Shown here: positions 34,333 through 41,413 of the stretch, in pieces | Numbering within the stretch: position 1 is the first letter of the stretch | Layout: every line of letters starts with the position of its first letter | NCBI RefSeq assembly: GCF_000236565.1 | Contig: NZ_AHAM01000278.1 | Coordinates: 1 to 52,557 of the forward strand | Source: Mesorhizobium alhagi CCNWXJ12-2 | GTDB taxonomy: Bacteria; Pseudomonadota; Alphaproteobacteria; Rhizobiales; Rhizobiaceae | DNA length: 52,557 bases | Direction of reading: 5' to 3' | The notes under the pieces: generated by a model | Databases searched by the model: none | The model's input: only the letters and a program-made list of their open reading frames with translations | Told to the model about the DNA's origin: nothing | Translations under genes and position numbers: made by a program

Positions 34333-35100
34333 ATGTTGGCTCGTTCAACCTCACGCGCGATCGTGACTGATCGTTGCGCCTCACTCGGTTGCTCGGTTTG
34401 TCGCGGAATTGACTCCGCGATCAAGCAGGAACTGGAACGACTTGCCCGTGTCAGGCGGTATGCCGCCGGCGAAACCGTTTTCGGCGAGGAAGAAGAGATC
34501 CCCTTCGTTGGAAATGTCGTCAGCGGTGTCTTGCGCATGCAGAAGACGATCCCGGATGGTCGACAGCAGATCGTTGGACTACTCGTGCCGTCGGACATGT
34601 TCGGACGCGTGTTCTCGCACAGATCCCAGGTGTCAATCGAGGCGGCCACACCAGTCACCTTATGTTGCTACAGCCGTAGGGCGTTCGAAGCCCTGCTCGG
34701 CCGCTTTCCCGCTCTAGAACACAGAATGTTGCTCTCTATCCTCGATGAACTCGATGCGGCGCAAGATTGGATGATGCTTCTGGGCTGCCAGACTGTCATG
34801 GAGCGCGTTGCAACTTTTCTGCTGATTGTCCGAGGCCGCTCGCCTGGACTGTCAGCGCCCGCACCAAACCGCCCGACTTCGTATGAGATCGAAGTTCCAA
34901 TTAATCGGCGCGACATGGCCGCCTATCTAGGGACCACGGCCGAATCCATCAGCCGATCGATTCAGGAAATGGCCAGACAAGGAGTGCTCCGCATCGCCGA
35001 CGCCTGCCACTTCGAGATATTGAACGAGCGGCAGTTGATATGGCTATCTGGCCGTGGCGAAGCGGAAAGACGACCAGAGCGTCAGTTACTTATCGCCTAG
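34333..35100 (+). CDS. FNR/CRP-family regulator with N-terminal cysteine cluster
   Basis: A 255-residue Crp/Fnr regulator. Three cysteines lie near the N-terminus (DRCASLGCSVC) and two more in TLCCYSRR, about residue 113, so a 4Fe-4S cluster of FNR/FnrN type is likely, with spacing unlike E. coli FNR. The cNMP-type beta roll (about 30-115), a dimerisation helix, and the C-terminal HTH (INRRDMAAYLGTTAESISRS) follow. The recognition helix keeps E-x-x-S-R, the residues that read TTGAT half-sites. It sits in the middle of the island and is the obvious controller of its boxes. ATG 34333 is chosen; an in-frame codon at 34231 adds 34 residues. Confidence 0.9.
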   Translation: MLARSTSRAIVTDRCASLGCSVCRGIDSAIKQELERLARVRRYAAGETVFGEEEEIPFVGNVVSGVLRMQKTIPDGRQQIVGLLVPSDMFGRVFSHRSQVSIEAATPVTLCCYSRRAFEALLGRFPALEHRMLLSILDELDAAQDWMMLLGCQTVMERVATFLLIVRGRSPGLSAPAPNRPTSYEIEVPINRRDMAAYLGTTAESISRSIQEMARQGVLRIADACHFEILNERQLIWLSGRGEAERRPERQLLIA

Positions 35101-35119
35101 GGGTGTTGAGGGCAACGAA

Positions 35120-35133
35120 TTGATCCGGCTCAA
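35120..35133. promoter_or_regulatory. FNR/FixK box upstream of DUF2267
   Basis: TTGATCCGGCTCAA (TTGA-N6-TCAA), about 70 bases before the DUF2267 start. Confidence 0.78.
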
Positions 35134-35196
35134 TGCGCATTGCTGCCCGACTCGCAAGATGCCGACCGAGTTCATTCGGGAGCAGGAGCAAACGTC

Positions 35197-35625
35197 ATGA
35201 ATCACACGACCGTGTCCGGCTTCACGCAGGCAGCCCAGCAGGCCCAGCAATGGGTGAACGAGTTGGCCGATGACCTGGATTGGGACGAGCGCCGAGCCTA
35301 TCGGTTGCTGCGATCTGTTCTTCACGCGCTTCGCGACTGGCTGTCGCCGGAAGAAATGACCGATCTGTCGGCACAGTTGCCGATGCTGATACGTGGGGCT
35401 TATTTCGAAGGCTGGAAGCCTGGCGATGCCCCGGTATGGGAGCGTAAGAAACAGGATTTCGTCACGCGTGTCGAAGGCGATTTCGCCGACGACATGCTCT
35501 ACAATACGGATGCCGCGATTGCCGCCGTTTTCCGGCTCCTCGATCGTCATATATCCCAGGGCGAGATCGTTCAGGTGAGGAATTCGATGAAGAAGTCGTT
35601 GCGCCAGCTCTGGCCGGTGCATTGA
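35197..35625 (+). CDS. DUF2267 domain protein
   Basis: A 142-residue protein of the DUF2267 family: an N-terminal helix (AQQAQQWVNELADDL), RRAYRLLRSVLHALRDWLSPEEMTDLSAQLPMLIRGAYFEGW in the middle (cited as one continuous core, 49-91), and a C-terminal helical repeat. The function is unknown, but homologues recur in hypoxia/dormancy gene clusters. GGAG precedes the ATG at 35197. It is followed after 3 bases by the phosphoribosyltransferase gene, so they form an operon under one FNR box. Confidence 0.85.
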   Translation: MNHTTVSGFTQAAQQAQQWVNELADDLDWDERRAYRLLRSVLHALRDWLSPEEMTDLSAQLPMLIRGAYFEGWKPGDAPVWERKKQDFVTRVEGDFADDMLYNTDAAIAAVFRLLDRHISQGEIVQVRNSMKKSLRQLWPVH

Positions 35626-35628
35626 CCG

Positions 35629-36324
35629 ATGTTCCGCGATCGACAGGAAGCCGGACAGAGGCTCGCCATCGAGTTGGCGAAGCTCCATTTGCACCAGCCC
35701 GTGGTGCTCGCCTTGCCGCGGGGCGGCGTGCCTGTTGCCGCAGAAGTGGCCAAGACCCTAAACACTCCCCTGGATTTGATCATCGTCCGGAAGGTAGGGG
35801 CGCCGGGAAATCCGGAACTGGCCGTTGCCGCCATCGTCGACGGCGACCCGCCGGACGTCGTACTCAACCGCGAGATCATCGAAGCCTACTCACTCGACGA
35901 TGTCGAACTTGGCGCATTGATCAGAAAGGAGCGTCCGGAGTTGGAACGGCGCCGGCTTGTCTACCGCGGAAAGCGGAAGCCCTTGTCGATTACCGGGAAG
36001 ACCGCAATCATCGTGGATGACGGAGCCGCGACGGGAACCACGATGAAGGTCGCGATCCGCGCTCTTAAGCGCCGGTCGCCTCGCGAGATCATCGTGGCTA
36101 TTCCTGTTGCACCCCCGGATACGGTGGCAGAACTCGCTCAGGAGGCCGATCGTGTGGTGTGCCCCAGTCAACCGGCTCGCTTCCATGCCCTTGGCTACCA
36201 TTACCTGAGCTTTCCTCAACTCATCGATTTGGAGGTAGCCAACGCGCTGCAACAAGCTTCGCAACGACGCGGCGCCGGACTCCCGGTGCGGCGAAACAGA
36301 ACCACCAAGCCCACGAGACCTTGA
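35629..36324 (+). CDS. Phosphoribosyltransferase-family protein
   Basis: A 231-residue type I PRTase-fold protein. The PRPP loop is AIIVDDGAATGTTMKVAI near residue 125. An N-terminal PPi loop-like segment, LALPRGGVPVAAEVA, is near 27. The acceptor base is unknown. Such proteins (Rv0571c-like N-terminal domain) accompany dormancy regulons and may salvage or sense purines. It lies 3 bases after DUF2267 and is probably co-transcribed. The C-terminus is basic. Confidence 0.9.
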   Translation: MFRDRQEAGQRLAIELAKLHLHQPVVLALPRGGVPVAAEVAKTLNTPLDLIIVRKVGAPGNPELAVAAIVDGDPPDVVLNREIIEAYSLDDVELGALIRKERPELERRRLVYRGKRKPLSITGKTAIIVDDGAATGTTMKVAIRALKRRSPREIIVAIPVAPPDTVAELAQEADRVVCPSQPARFHALGYHYLSFPQLIDLEVANALQQASQRRGAGLPVRRNRTTKPTRP

Positions 36325-36372
36325 CGGTATCGCTGCGCCGGCGCCACTATCCATTCGCGTGCTGTCTCCGGT

Positions 36373-36386
36373 TTGATGAGGATCAA
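36373..36386. promoter_or_regulatory. FNR/FixK box upstream of the broken ABC gene
   Basis: TTGATGAGGATCAA, a full TTGAT-N4-ATCAA match, about 60 bases before 36441. It now drives a pseudogene. Confidence 0.75.
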
Positions 36387-36440
36387 GGCGATATCCTGAT
36401 GCACCTTAAGGCTTGGCGGGCTTGTTGAGGCCTGCCAAAA

Positions 36441-36725
36441 ATGAAAGCGGCGATCTTTTCTGCACGTGACACAACCAAAGTTTATCGCTCCGGCGAAGTT
36501 GATGTCTTCGCCTTGCACGGTGTCTCCCTAGATCTCTTCGAGGGCGAGATGGTCGTCCTTTTGGGGCCTTCGGGAAGCGGCAAGTGCACGCTCCTCAACA
36601 TTGTGGGCGGCCTGGACCACGCGACGTCGGGAACGATTCGTTTCCGCAACGAGGAACTCACTGCTTTTTCCGAGAGGCAACTCACCAGCTACCGGCGCGA
36701 TCACATGGGCTTCGGACGCAAGCCG
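36441..36725 (+). pseudogene. Truncated ABC-transporter ATPase (MacB/LolD type)
   Basis: From ATG 36441 about 93 residues match the N-terminal half of an export ABC ATPase: [20 protein letters not shown], then the Walker [13 protein letters not shown] (Ser to Cys after the Lys), then [12 protein letters not shown]. Homology stops after RRDHMGF, where Q-loop sequence is expected. The Q-loop, signature motif and Walker B are missing. A frame carries on into unrelated codons and then into the membrane-fusion remnant. The gene cannot make an active ATPase. Confidence 0.8.
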
Positions 36726-36756
36726 AACTTCTTGCGGCGCGGTGCTGCTCGCTCTG

Positions 36757-37598
36757 GAGTGGGAATTGCCGAAAGCGAACTGCCGCGGGCACAAACCGCG
36801 TTGCGGCTGGCGTAGGGAGATCGCACGCGGGCACTGAAGCTCTTCGGTCCGGGAATCATTTCCGAAAGCGCCCTGTCGAAGGCCACCAATCAGGTGGAAA
36901 TGCTGAACGCAGAACTGGAGGCCGCGAAGGCCACAATTGGATTCCGCCGAGCGGGGCTGGCCAGCGCGGAGGCGTGGCTGCTGCGACCCAATCCCTTGGA
37001 CCCGACCGGCGAAAGCTGTTGTGTCAACCTTCTCGCTCCCATCGACGGAACCGTGCTTTCGGTCGTGGCCAAAAGTGAGCAGGCGGCGGCGCCCGGCACG
37101 AAGATCGCGGAAATCGGCGATACGAGTGATCTGGAGGTTGCGGTCGACTTGCTATCCACTGATGCGGTGGGCATAGCGCCCGGCACGAAGGCGGTGATCA
37201 GCGGGGTGATCGGACCTGAGCGCGACGGTGCGACGCATCGATCCGGCTGCGTTCACCAAGGTATCCGCGCTAGGGTTCGAAGAGCAACGCGTCAATGCGG
37301 TATTGGATTTGGCGGAAGCGGACAGCCGACGCGGTCATGGCTACCGCGTTTTTGCCGAGCTGACCGTCTGGGAATGCGCCAACAGTCTGCAAGTCCCCAT
37401 AAGCGCGCTGTTTCGGAACGGCGCCGAGTGGAACGTCTTTGCGGTCTTGGGCGAGCGCACGCGGCAGGTGGACGTTGAAATGTCCATATGGATGAAGTGG
37501 CGGCCGAGGTGGCGGTGGGGGCAAAGCCGGCGGACGTCGTAGCGGTTCATCCGCCAGACACGATCCGCAATGGGAGCCTGGTCGAACGCCGGGAGTGA
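36757..37598 (+). pseudogene. Degraded membrane-fusion (HlyD-type) gene
   Basis: Remnants of a periplasmic adaptor (MFP) partner of an ABC exporter can be read in three frames: LKLFGPGIISESALSKATNQ to KIAEIGDTSDLEVAVDLLST; then RRIDPAAFTKVSALGFEEQR to SLQVPISALFRNGAEWNVFA; then EVAAEVAVGAKPADVVAVHP up to a TGA at 37596-37598. An internal stop lies near 36815. The N-terminal signal/anchor and the intervening permease gene are missing, so ABC and MFP were joined by a deletion. Confidence 0.75.
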
Positions 37599-37623
37599 CT
37601 CGACAGCGGTTGCTATCCCGAAT

Positions 37624-37637
37624 TTGACACGAGTCAA
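37624..37637. promoter_or_regulatory. FNR/FixK box upstream of the PNPOx-like gene
   Basis: TTGACACGAGTCAA (TTGA-N6-TCAA), about 105 bases before 37742. Confidence 0.75.
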
Positions 37638-37741
37638 CGCCAGGTGGCGCCCGAGAAGCACAAGGTTGGTGGAGGGTCGAAACTGCGCCACGTAACCTGG
37701 CTGAAAACCTACCGGTTTCAGAAACTGCGGGAGATCGAACA

Positions 37742-38188
37742 ATGATTGTCCAGACGCTGCCGGCGCTCGAATGCAGGAAACTGCTTGCGGCAAATCGCGT
37801 TGCCAGCTTGGCCTGCTCAAGGAACGGGCAACCCTACGTCATTCCGATCTACTATGCTTACGCCGATACTCATCTTTATGCGTTTTCCATGCCCGGAAAG
37901 AAGATTGAGTGGATGCGAGGCAATCCCTTGGTGTCGCTTCAGATAACCGAGAAAGGCGAAGCACGTGAATGGAAAAGCGTGGTTGTCGACGGCCGTTATG
38001 AGGAATTGCCTGATCGGATCGGCCACAAGCGCGAGCGGGATCATGCATGGTCGTTGTTGAGCAAGCATTGCGACTGGTGGGAGCCGGGCGGGCTCAAACC
38101 GATCATACCTCCGGAGTCGGATCACTCGCCACATGTGTTCTTCCGAATTTTGGTAGAGCAAATGTCCGGGCGGGAAGCAAAGGATTAG
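37742..38188 (+). CDS. Pyridoxamine 5'-phosphate oxidase-fold protein
   Basis: A 148-residue split-barrel FMN-type protein: NRVASLACSRNGQPYVIPIYY at the start, MPGKKIEWMRGNPLVSLQ in the middle, and a Trp-rich C-terminus (CDWWEPGG). Members bind FMN, F420 or haem. A true PNPOx role is unlikely at this length. Similar small flavoproteins occur in mycobacterial hypoxia regulons. It is a single gene with its own FNR box. Confidence 0.85.
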   Translation: MIVQTLPALECRKLLAANRVASLACSRNGQPYVIPIYYAYADTHLYAFSMPGKKIEWMRGNPLVSLQITEKGEAREWKSVVVDGRYEELPDRIGHKRERDHAWSLLSKHCDWWEPGGLKPIIPPESDHSPHVFFRILVEQMSGREAKD

Positions 38189-38280
38189 CACGCCGCGCTT
38201 TGCCGGCCTTGCCCTTTGCTGGGTTCCTGTCGCACTTGCGGCAGCGGGCCTCAATCGAGATCGCACGTTAGCCCCAACAG

Positions 38281-38305
38281 CAAAAGGCCGGCAGCAAAGC
38301 CGGCC
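38281..38305 (-). terminator. Intrinsic terminator after usp 4
   Basis: A stem GGCCGGC/GCCGGCC with a six-base loop, followed on the - strand by TTTT. It lies 25 bases past the usp 4 stop. Confidence 0.75.
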
Positions 38306-38329
38306 CCGCACGTTCAAGATGCAACCCTG

Positions 38330-39169
38330 TCACCGCGCCATCAGGATCGGTAACGACTGGTTTTCAAGCATTGACTTCGTCACCCCACCGAAAATGCGCT
38401 CGCGCAGGCGCGAATGACCATAGGCGCCCATCACCAGCAGCTCCGCCGAGATATCGACTGCATGGCGCCGAAGCACTTCGGCGACCGCATGGCCGGCGCT
38501 TGGGAGCCGATCCACAGCAACCTTGACGCCGTGACGGGCAAGATATGCTGCCGCGTCGGCGCCCGGCTCCGCGCCGTGTTTGTCTTCGCCTTCCATCGGA
38601 TCGACCAGAACAAGCCGGACATCTTCCGCAGCGTCCAGGATCTCGAGCGACTCGCGAAGAGCGCGAGAAGCCTCGATACGCGAATCCCACGCCACCAACA
38701 CCCGCTTTGGCTTCAGTGTCGGTTGCGAGCCGCCTTCGGGAACAAGCAGCAAAGGCTTTCCGGAAGAGAACAGAACACCTTCGACAACCTTGTCCTTGAG
38801 CGTCTCGCCGGCAAGCAACCGCGGGCCAACAACCGTGAGATCGGCGTACCGCGCGCGCCGGCCGACCGTTTCGTCGGCCCATGCGATCTCCGGATATTCG
38901 CTGGTGACGTCACTCGAGACATCGCTACGGGCGAGGAAAGCGGAAACGGCAGCCACCCTTTCCTTCGATCGGTCCAGGTCGGTCTGCCGTTCCTCCAGCC
39001 ATCCGTCGGAAACCATCGCCGCATACTCCCCAATGGGTGGCGGCGCCGCGAGCGCGAGGACGAGGACTGAAAGATGGGCCTCGATCTCTGCGCACAGACC
39101 GGCTGCAACCTTGAGATCGCTGTCACCATCATCAAGTCCGGTGACGGTAAGTACTGTCTTGAAAGCCAT
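38330..39169 (-). CDS. Universal stress protein, two UspA domains
   Basis: A 279-residue tandem UspA protein starting MAFKTVLTVTGLDDG. The second domain has VLVAWDSRIEASRAL and MGAYGHSRLRERIFGGVTKS, with Gly in place of the usual Ser/Thr. The start at 39169 is preferred over an upstream in-frame codon at 39253, because the latter would add a non-homologous Arg-rich leader and would cover the operator. It diverges from the cytochrome c gene at 39349; the shared region holds two FNR-like boxes. Confidence 0.92.
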   Translation of the reverse strand: MAFKTVLTVTGLDDGDSDLKVAAGLCAEIEAHLSVLVLALAAPPPIGEYAAMVSDGWLEERQTDLDRSKERVAAVSAFLARSDVSSDVTSEYPEIAWADETVGRRARYADLTVVGPRLLAGETLKDKVVEGVLFSSGKPLLLVPEGGSQPTLKPKRVLVAWDSRIEASRALRESLEILDAAEDVRLVLVDPMEGEDKHGAEPGADAAAYLARHGVKVAVDRLPSAGHAVAEVLRRHAVDISAELLVMGAYGHSRLRERIFGGVTKSMLENQSLPILMAR

Positions 39170-39239
39170 GACGGCCACTCCTTCCGCGCGTTGATCCAAT
39201 CGTCGCCACAACCCTAACGGCACGGACCATGCGCGGTCA

Positions 39240-39253
39240 TTGCGCTGAATCAA
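39240..39253. promoter_or_regulatory. Imperfect FNR box facing usp 4
   Basis: TTGCGCTGAATCAA, one mismatch to TTGA-N6-TCAA, about 75 bases upstream of the leftward usp 4 start. Confidence 0.5.
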
Positions 39254-39274
39254 AGTTCACGCGCCGCGCGGCAA

Positions 39275-39288
39275 TTGATCCGGATCAA
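39275..39288. promoter_or_regulatory. FNR/FixK box upstream of cytochrome c
   Basis: TTGATCCGGATCAA, identical to the box at 31370, about 60 bases before the cytochrome c ATG at 39349. Confidence 0.82.
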
Positions 39289-39348
39289 GGTGCGCCTGAG
39301 CCGGCGGAATAGGCTCGCGAATAAGTGCAATCCGTGGGGAAAGCGCAC

Positions 39349-39750
39349 ATGAAATTCCTGAACGCGCTGGTCCTGGCAAGCGTGGCTTGCGGCAGGACGG
39401 CCGCGGCGCAAGAAATGAGCTATGGGCAGGCAGAATACCTTGACTCCTGCGCGGTCTGCCATGGCGTCGAGGGCAAGGGCGACGGGCCCCTGGGCGATGT
39501 GTTGCTGGAGCGGCCGGCCGATCTGACCATTCTTACTGAACGGAACGGCGGCGCGTTTCCCTATTGGCGCGTCTTCGCGATCATTGACGGCCGCTACATC
39601 GTGCCCGGCCATGGAGGCCGCGAGATGCCTGTGTGGGGCCGCCAGTTCCTTGAGGAAGATGCAAAAATCTTCGGTCCGAACGGCGGCGAGGTCGTCACCA
39701 CCGAACGCATTCACAATCTGGCCGGCTACGTCGAACAACTGCAGCGATAG
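39349..39750 (+). CDS. c-type cytochrome
   Basis: A 133-residue exported monohaem cytochrome c. Signal peptide at about residues 1-20 (LVLASVACGRTAAA). The haem motif is CAVCHG near residue 31. A Met in GREMPVWG near residue 94 is the candidate axial ligand. The spacing fits class I cytochromes. It could pass electrons to a high-affinity oxidase or other acceptor. The start ATG at 39349 follows a GGGGAAAG. It heads an operon with the APH/P-loop kinase gene. Confidence 0.9.
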   Translation: MKFLNALVLASVACGRTAAAQEMSYGQAEYLDSCAVCHGVEGKGDGPLGDVLLERPADLTILTERNGGAFPYWRVFAIIDGRYIVPGHGGREMPVWGRQFLEEDAKIFGPNGGEVVTTERIHNLAGYVEQLQR

Positions 39751-39824
39751 GCGACGGCGGGCAACTCCCGCCAACGCCGGTCGTGTCGTCCCAACGCTCG
39801 GCGAATCAGACAGGGAGCCAGGCG

Positions 39825-41387
39825 ATGATCGCCCAAGACCAGGAAGCCGCAGTTTCGCTGTTGATGAATCCGAACTTCTACGGTGAGACCGGACCGGTCG
39901 AGGCTATCGAGACACACATTTCGCGCATTTTCCTGGTGGGTGGGCGGGCCTACAAGATGAAGCGCGCGGTGAAGCTGCCCTACGTCGATTTCTCGACGCC
40001 GATACTCCGGCTTGCAGCCTGCCAGAAGGAAGTGGAGCTCAATTCGAAGACGGCGCCCGGCCTCTATCTCGGCGTGCGGCGCATCACGCGAGAGCCTGGC
40101 GGCAAGCTCATTTTCGACGGAACCGGCGAACTGGTCGATGCGGTGATCGAAATGGTTCGCTTCGACCAGTCAAAGCTGCTGGACAGAATGGCCATCGCCG
40201 GCGACCTCACACCTTCGCTCATGACGGCGGTCGCACGCATGATTGTACAATTCCATCGCGTCGCACCCGTGCTCCACTCCTGCAGCGGTTCGGCGAATCT
40301 GGCGGATGTGCTCGACATAAACGAAGCCGGCTTTGCCACCAGCCATGTTTTCAGCGAGGCCGAGGTCGACGATTTCAGCGGGGCTTTGCGCATCGCCCTC
40401 GCCCTTCATTGCGGACTGCTTGATCAGAGAGAGGCTGCAGGCAGGGTCCGCCGATGCCACGGCGATCTGCATCTGCGCAACATCTGCCTGCTTGACGGCG
40501 AGCTGCGGCTCTTCGACTGCATCGAGTTCAACGACAAGATCGCGACCGTCGACGTGCTCTACGATCTTGCCTTCCTGCTCATGGATCTTTGGCATCGCGG
40601 CTTTCCGGAACTCGCCAATCTCGTGATGAACCGCTACCTTGATGAAGCCGACGACGAGGACGGTTTCGTCCTCCTGCCCTTTTTCATGGCGGTGCGGGCG
40701 GCGGTGCGCGCGCATGTGACCGCAACGCAGATCGAAGAAGGCAGTACCGGTTCCGAAAAGCTCGTCGCCGAGGCCAGATCCTATTTCGAACTTGCCCGCG
40801 CGCTTCTCCAGGAAAAGCCACCGCGGCTGATTGCGATCGGCGGCTTGAGCGGTTCGGGCAAGACGACCGTCGCCGAGGCTCTGGCCGCGCACATTGGTCC
40901 GCCGCCCGGCGCGCGCATTGTCGAAAGCGACCGAATTCGCAAGGCCATGCATGGCGTGCCCGCCGAAACACGGCTTCCTGACAAAGCCTATCGGCCGGAA
41001 ATATCGCACAAGGTCTATAGTGAGATGGCATGGAGCGCTGGCCGCCTTCTATCAGAAGGCGGTTCTGTCGTAGCCGATGCCGTCTTCGACAGACCGACCG
41101 ACCGCGCGCGGATCGAGGAGACGGCGCGCGACCGGCGGCTCCCCTTCGCGGGCTTCTGGCTGGATGCCGATCCGGTCATCCTTTGGCAAAGGGTCAGCGA
41201 GCGCAAAGCTGGACCGTCGGACGCAACTGTAGACGTTCTCTCGCGGCAATTGCAGCGAGCCGCCCCACAACTCGCCTGGCGCAGGATCGACGCCGCACGA
41301 AATCCCGCTGAGATTGTTGCTGAGATCGTTCGGATCTCACCGTTGCCGGAGTCCGCGACGGGCGGCACACGCCGCGCGGCATCCTGA
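39825..41387 (+). CDS. Fusion of APH-type kinase and P-loop (AAA) kinase domain
   Basis: A 520-residue bifunctional-looking protein. The N-terminal APH/kinase-like domain (about residues 40-310) has the catalytic loop CHGDLHLRNICLLDG near 206 and FDCIEFND near 230. The C-terminal P-loop domain, about 335-500, starts with Walker A IAIGGLSGSGKTTVAEALA. The usual annotation is aminoglycoside phosphotransferase/AAA ATPase, but the substrate is unknown and resistance is unlikely. The start with GGGAG at 39810-39814 is preferred over the GTG at 39783. Downstream of cytochrome c and likely co-transcribed. Confidence 0.85.
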   Translation: MIAQDQEAAVSLLMNPNFYGETGPVEAIETHISRIFLVGGRAYKMKRAVKLPYVDFSTPILRLAACQKEVELNSKTAPGLYLGVRRITREPGGKLIFDGTGELVDAVIEMVRFDQSKLLDRMAIAGDLTPSLMTAVARMIVQFHRVAPVLHSCSGSANLADVLDINEAGFATSHVFSEAEVDDFSGALRIALALHCGLLDQREAAGRVRRCHGDLHLRNICLLDGELRLFDCIEFNDKIATVDVLYDLAFLLMDLWHRGFPELANLVMNRYLDEADDEDGFVLLPFFMAVRAAVRAHVTATQIEEGSTGSEKLVAEARSYFELARALLQEKPPRLIAIGGLSGSGKTTVAEALAAHIGPPPGARIVESDRIRKAMHGVPAETRLPDKAYRPEISHKVYSEMAWSAGRLLSEGGSVVADAVFDRPTDRARIEETARDRRLPFAGFWLDADPVILWQRVSERKAGPSDATVDVLSRQLQRAAPQLAWRRIDAARNPAEIVAEIVRISPLPESATGGTRRAAS

Positions 41388-41413
41388 CAAACGCTGGCGT
41401 GCAACGAATTGCT

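Noticed and set aside
36441-36815. A functional short ABC ATPase
   Set aside because: It lacks the Q-loop, signature and Walker B and ends in sequence from another gene.
39825-41387. An aminoglycoside resistance gene
   Set aside because: The APH-like domain is fused to a P-loop kinase and regulated with stress genes; no evidence of a drug substrate.
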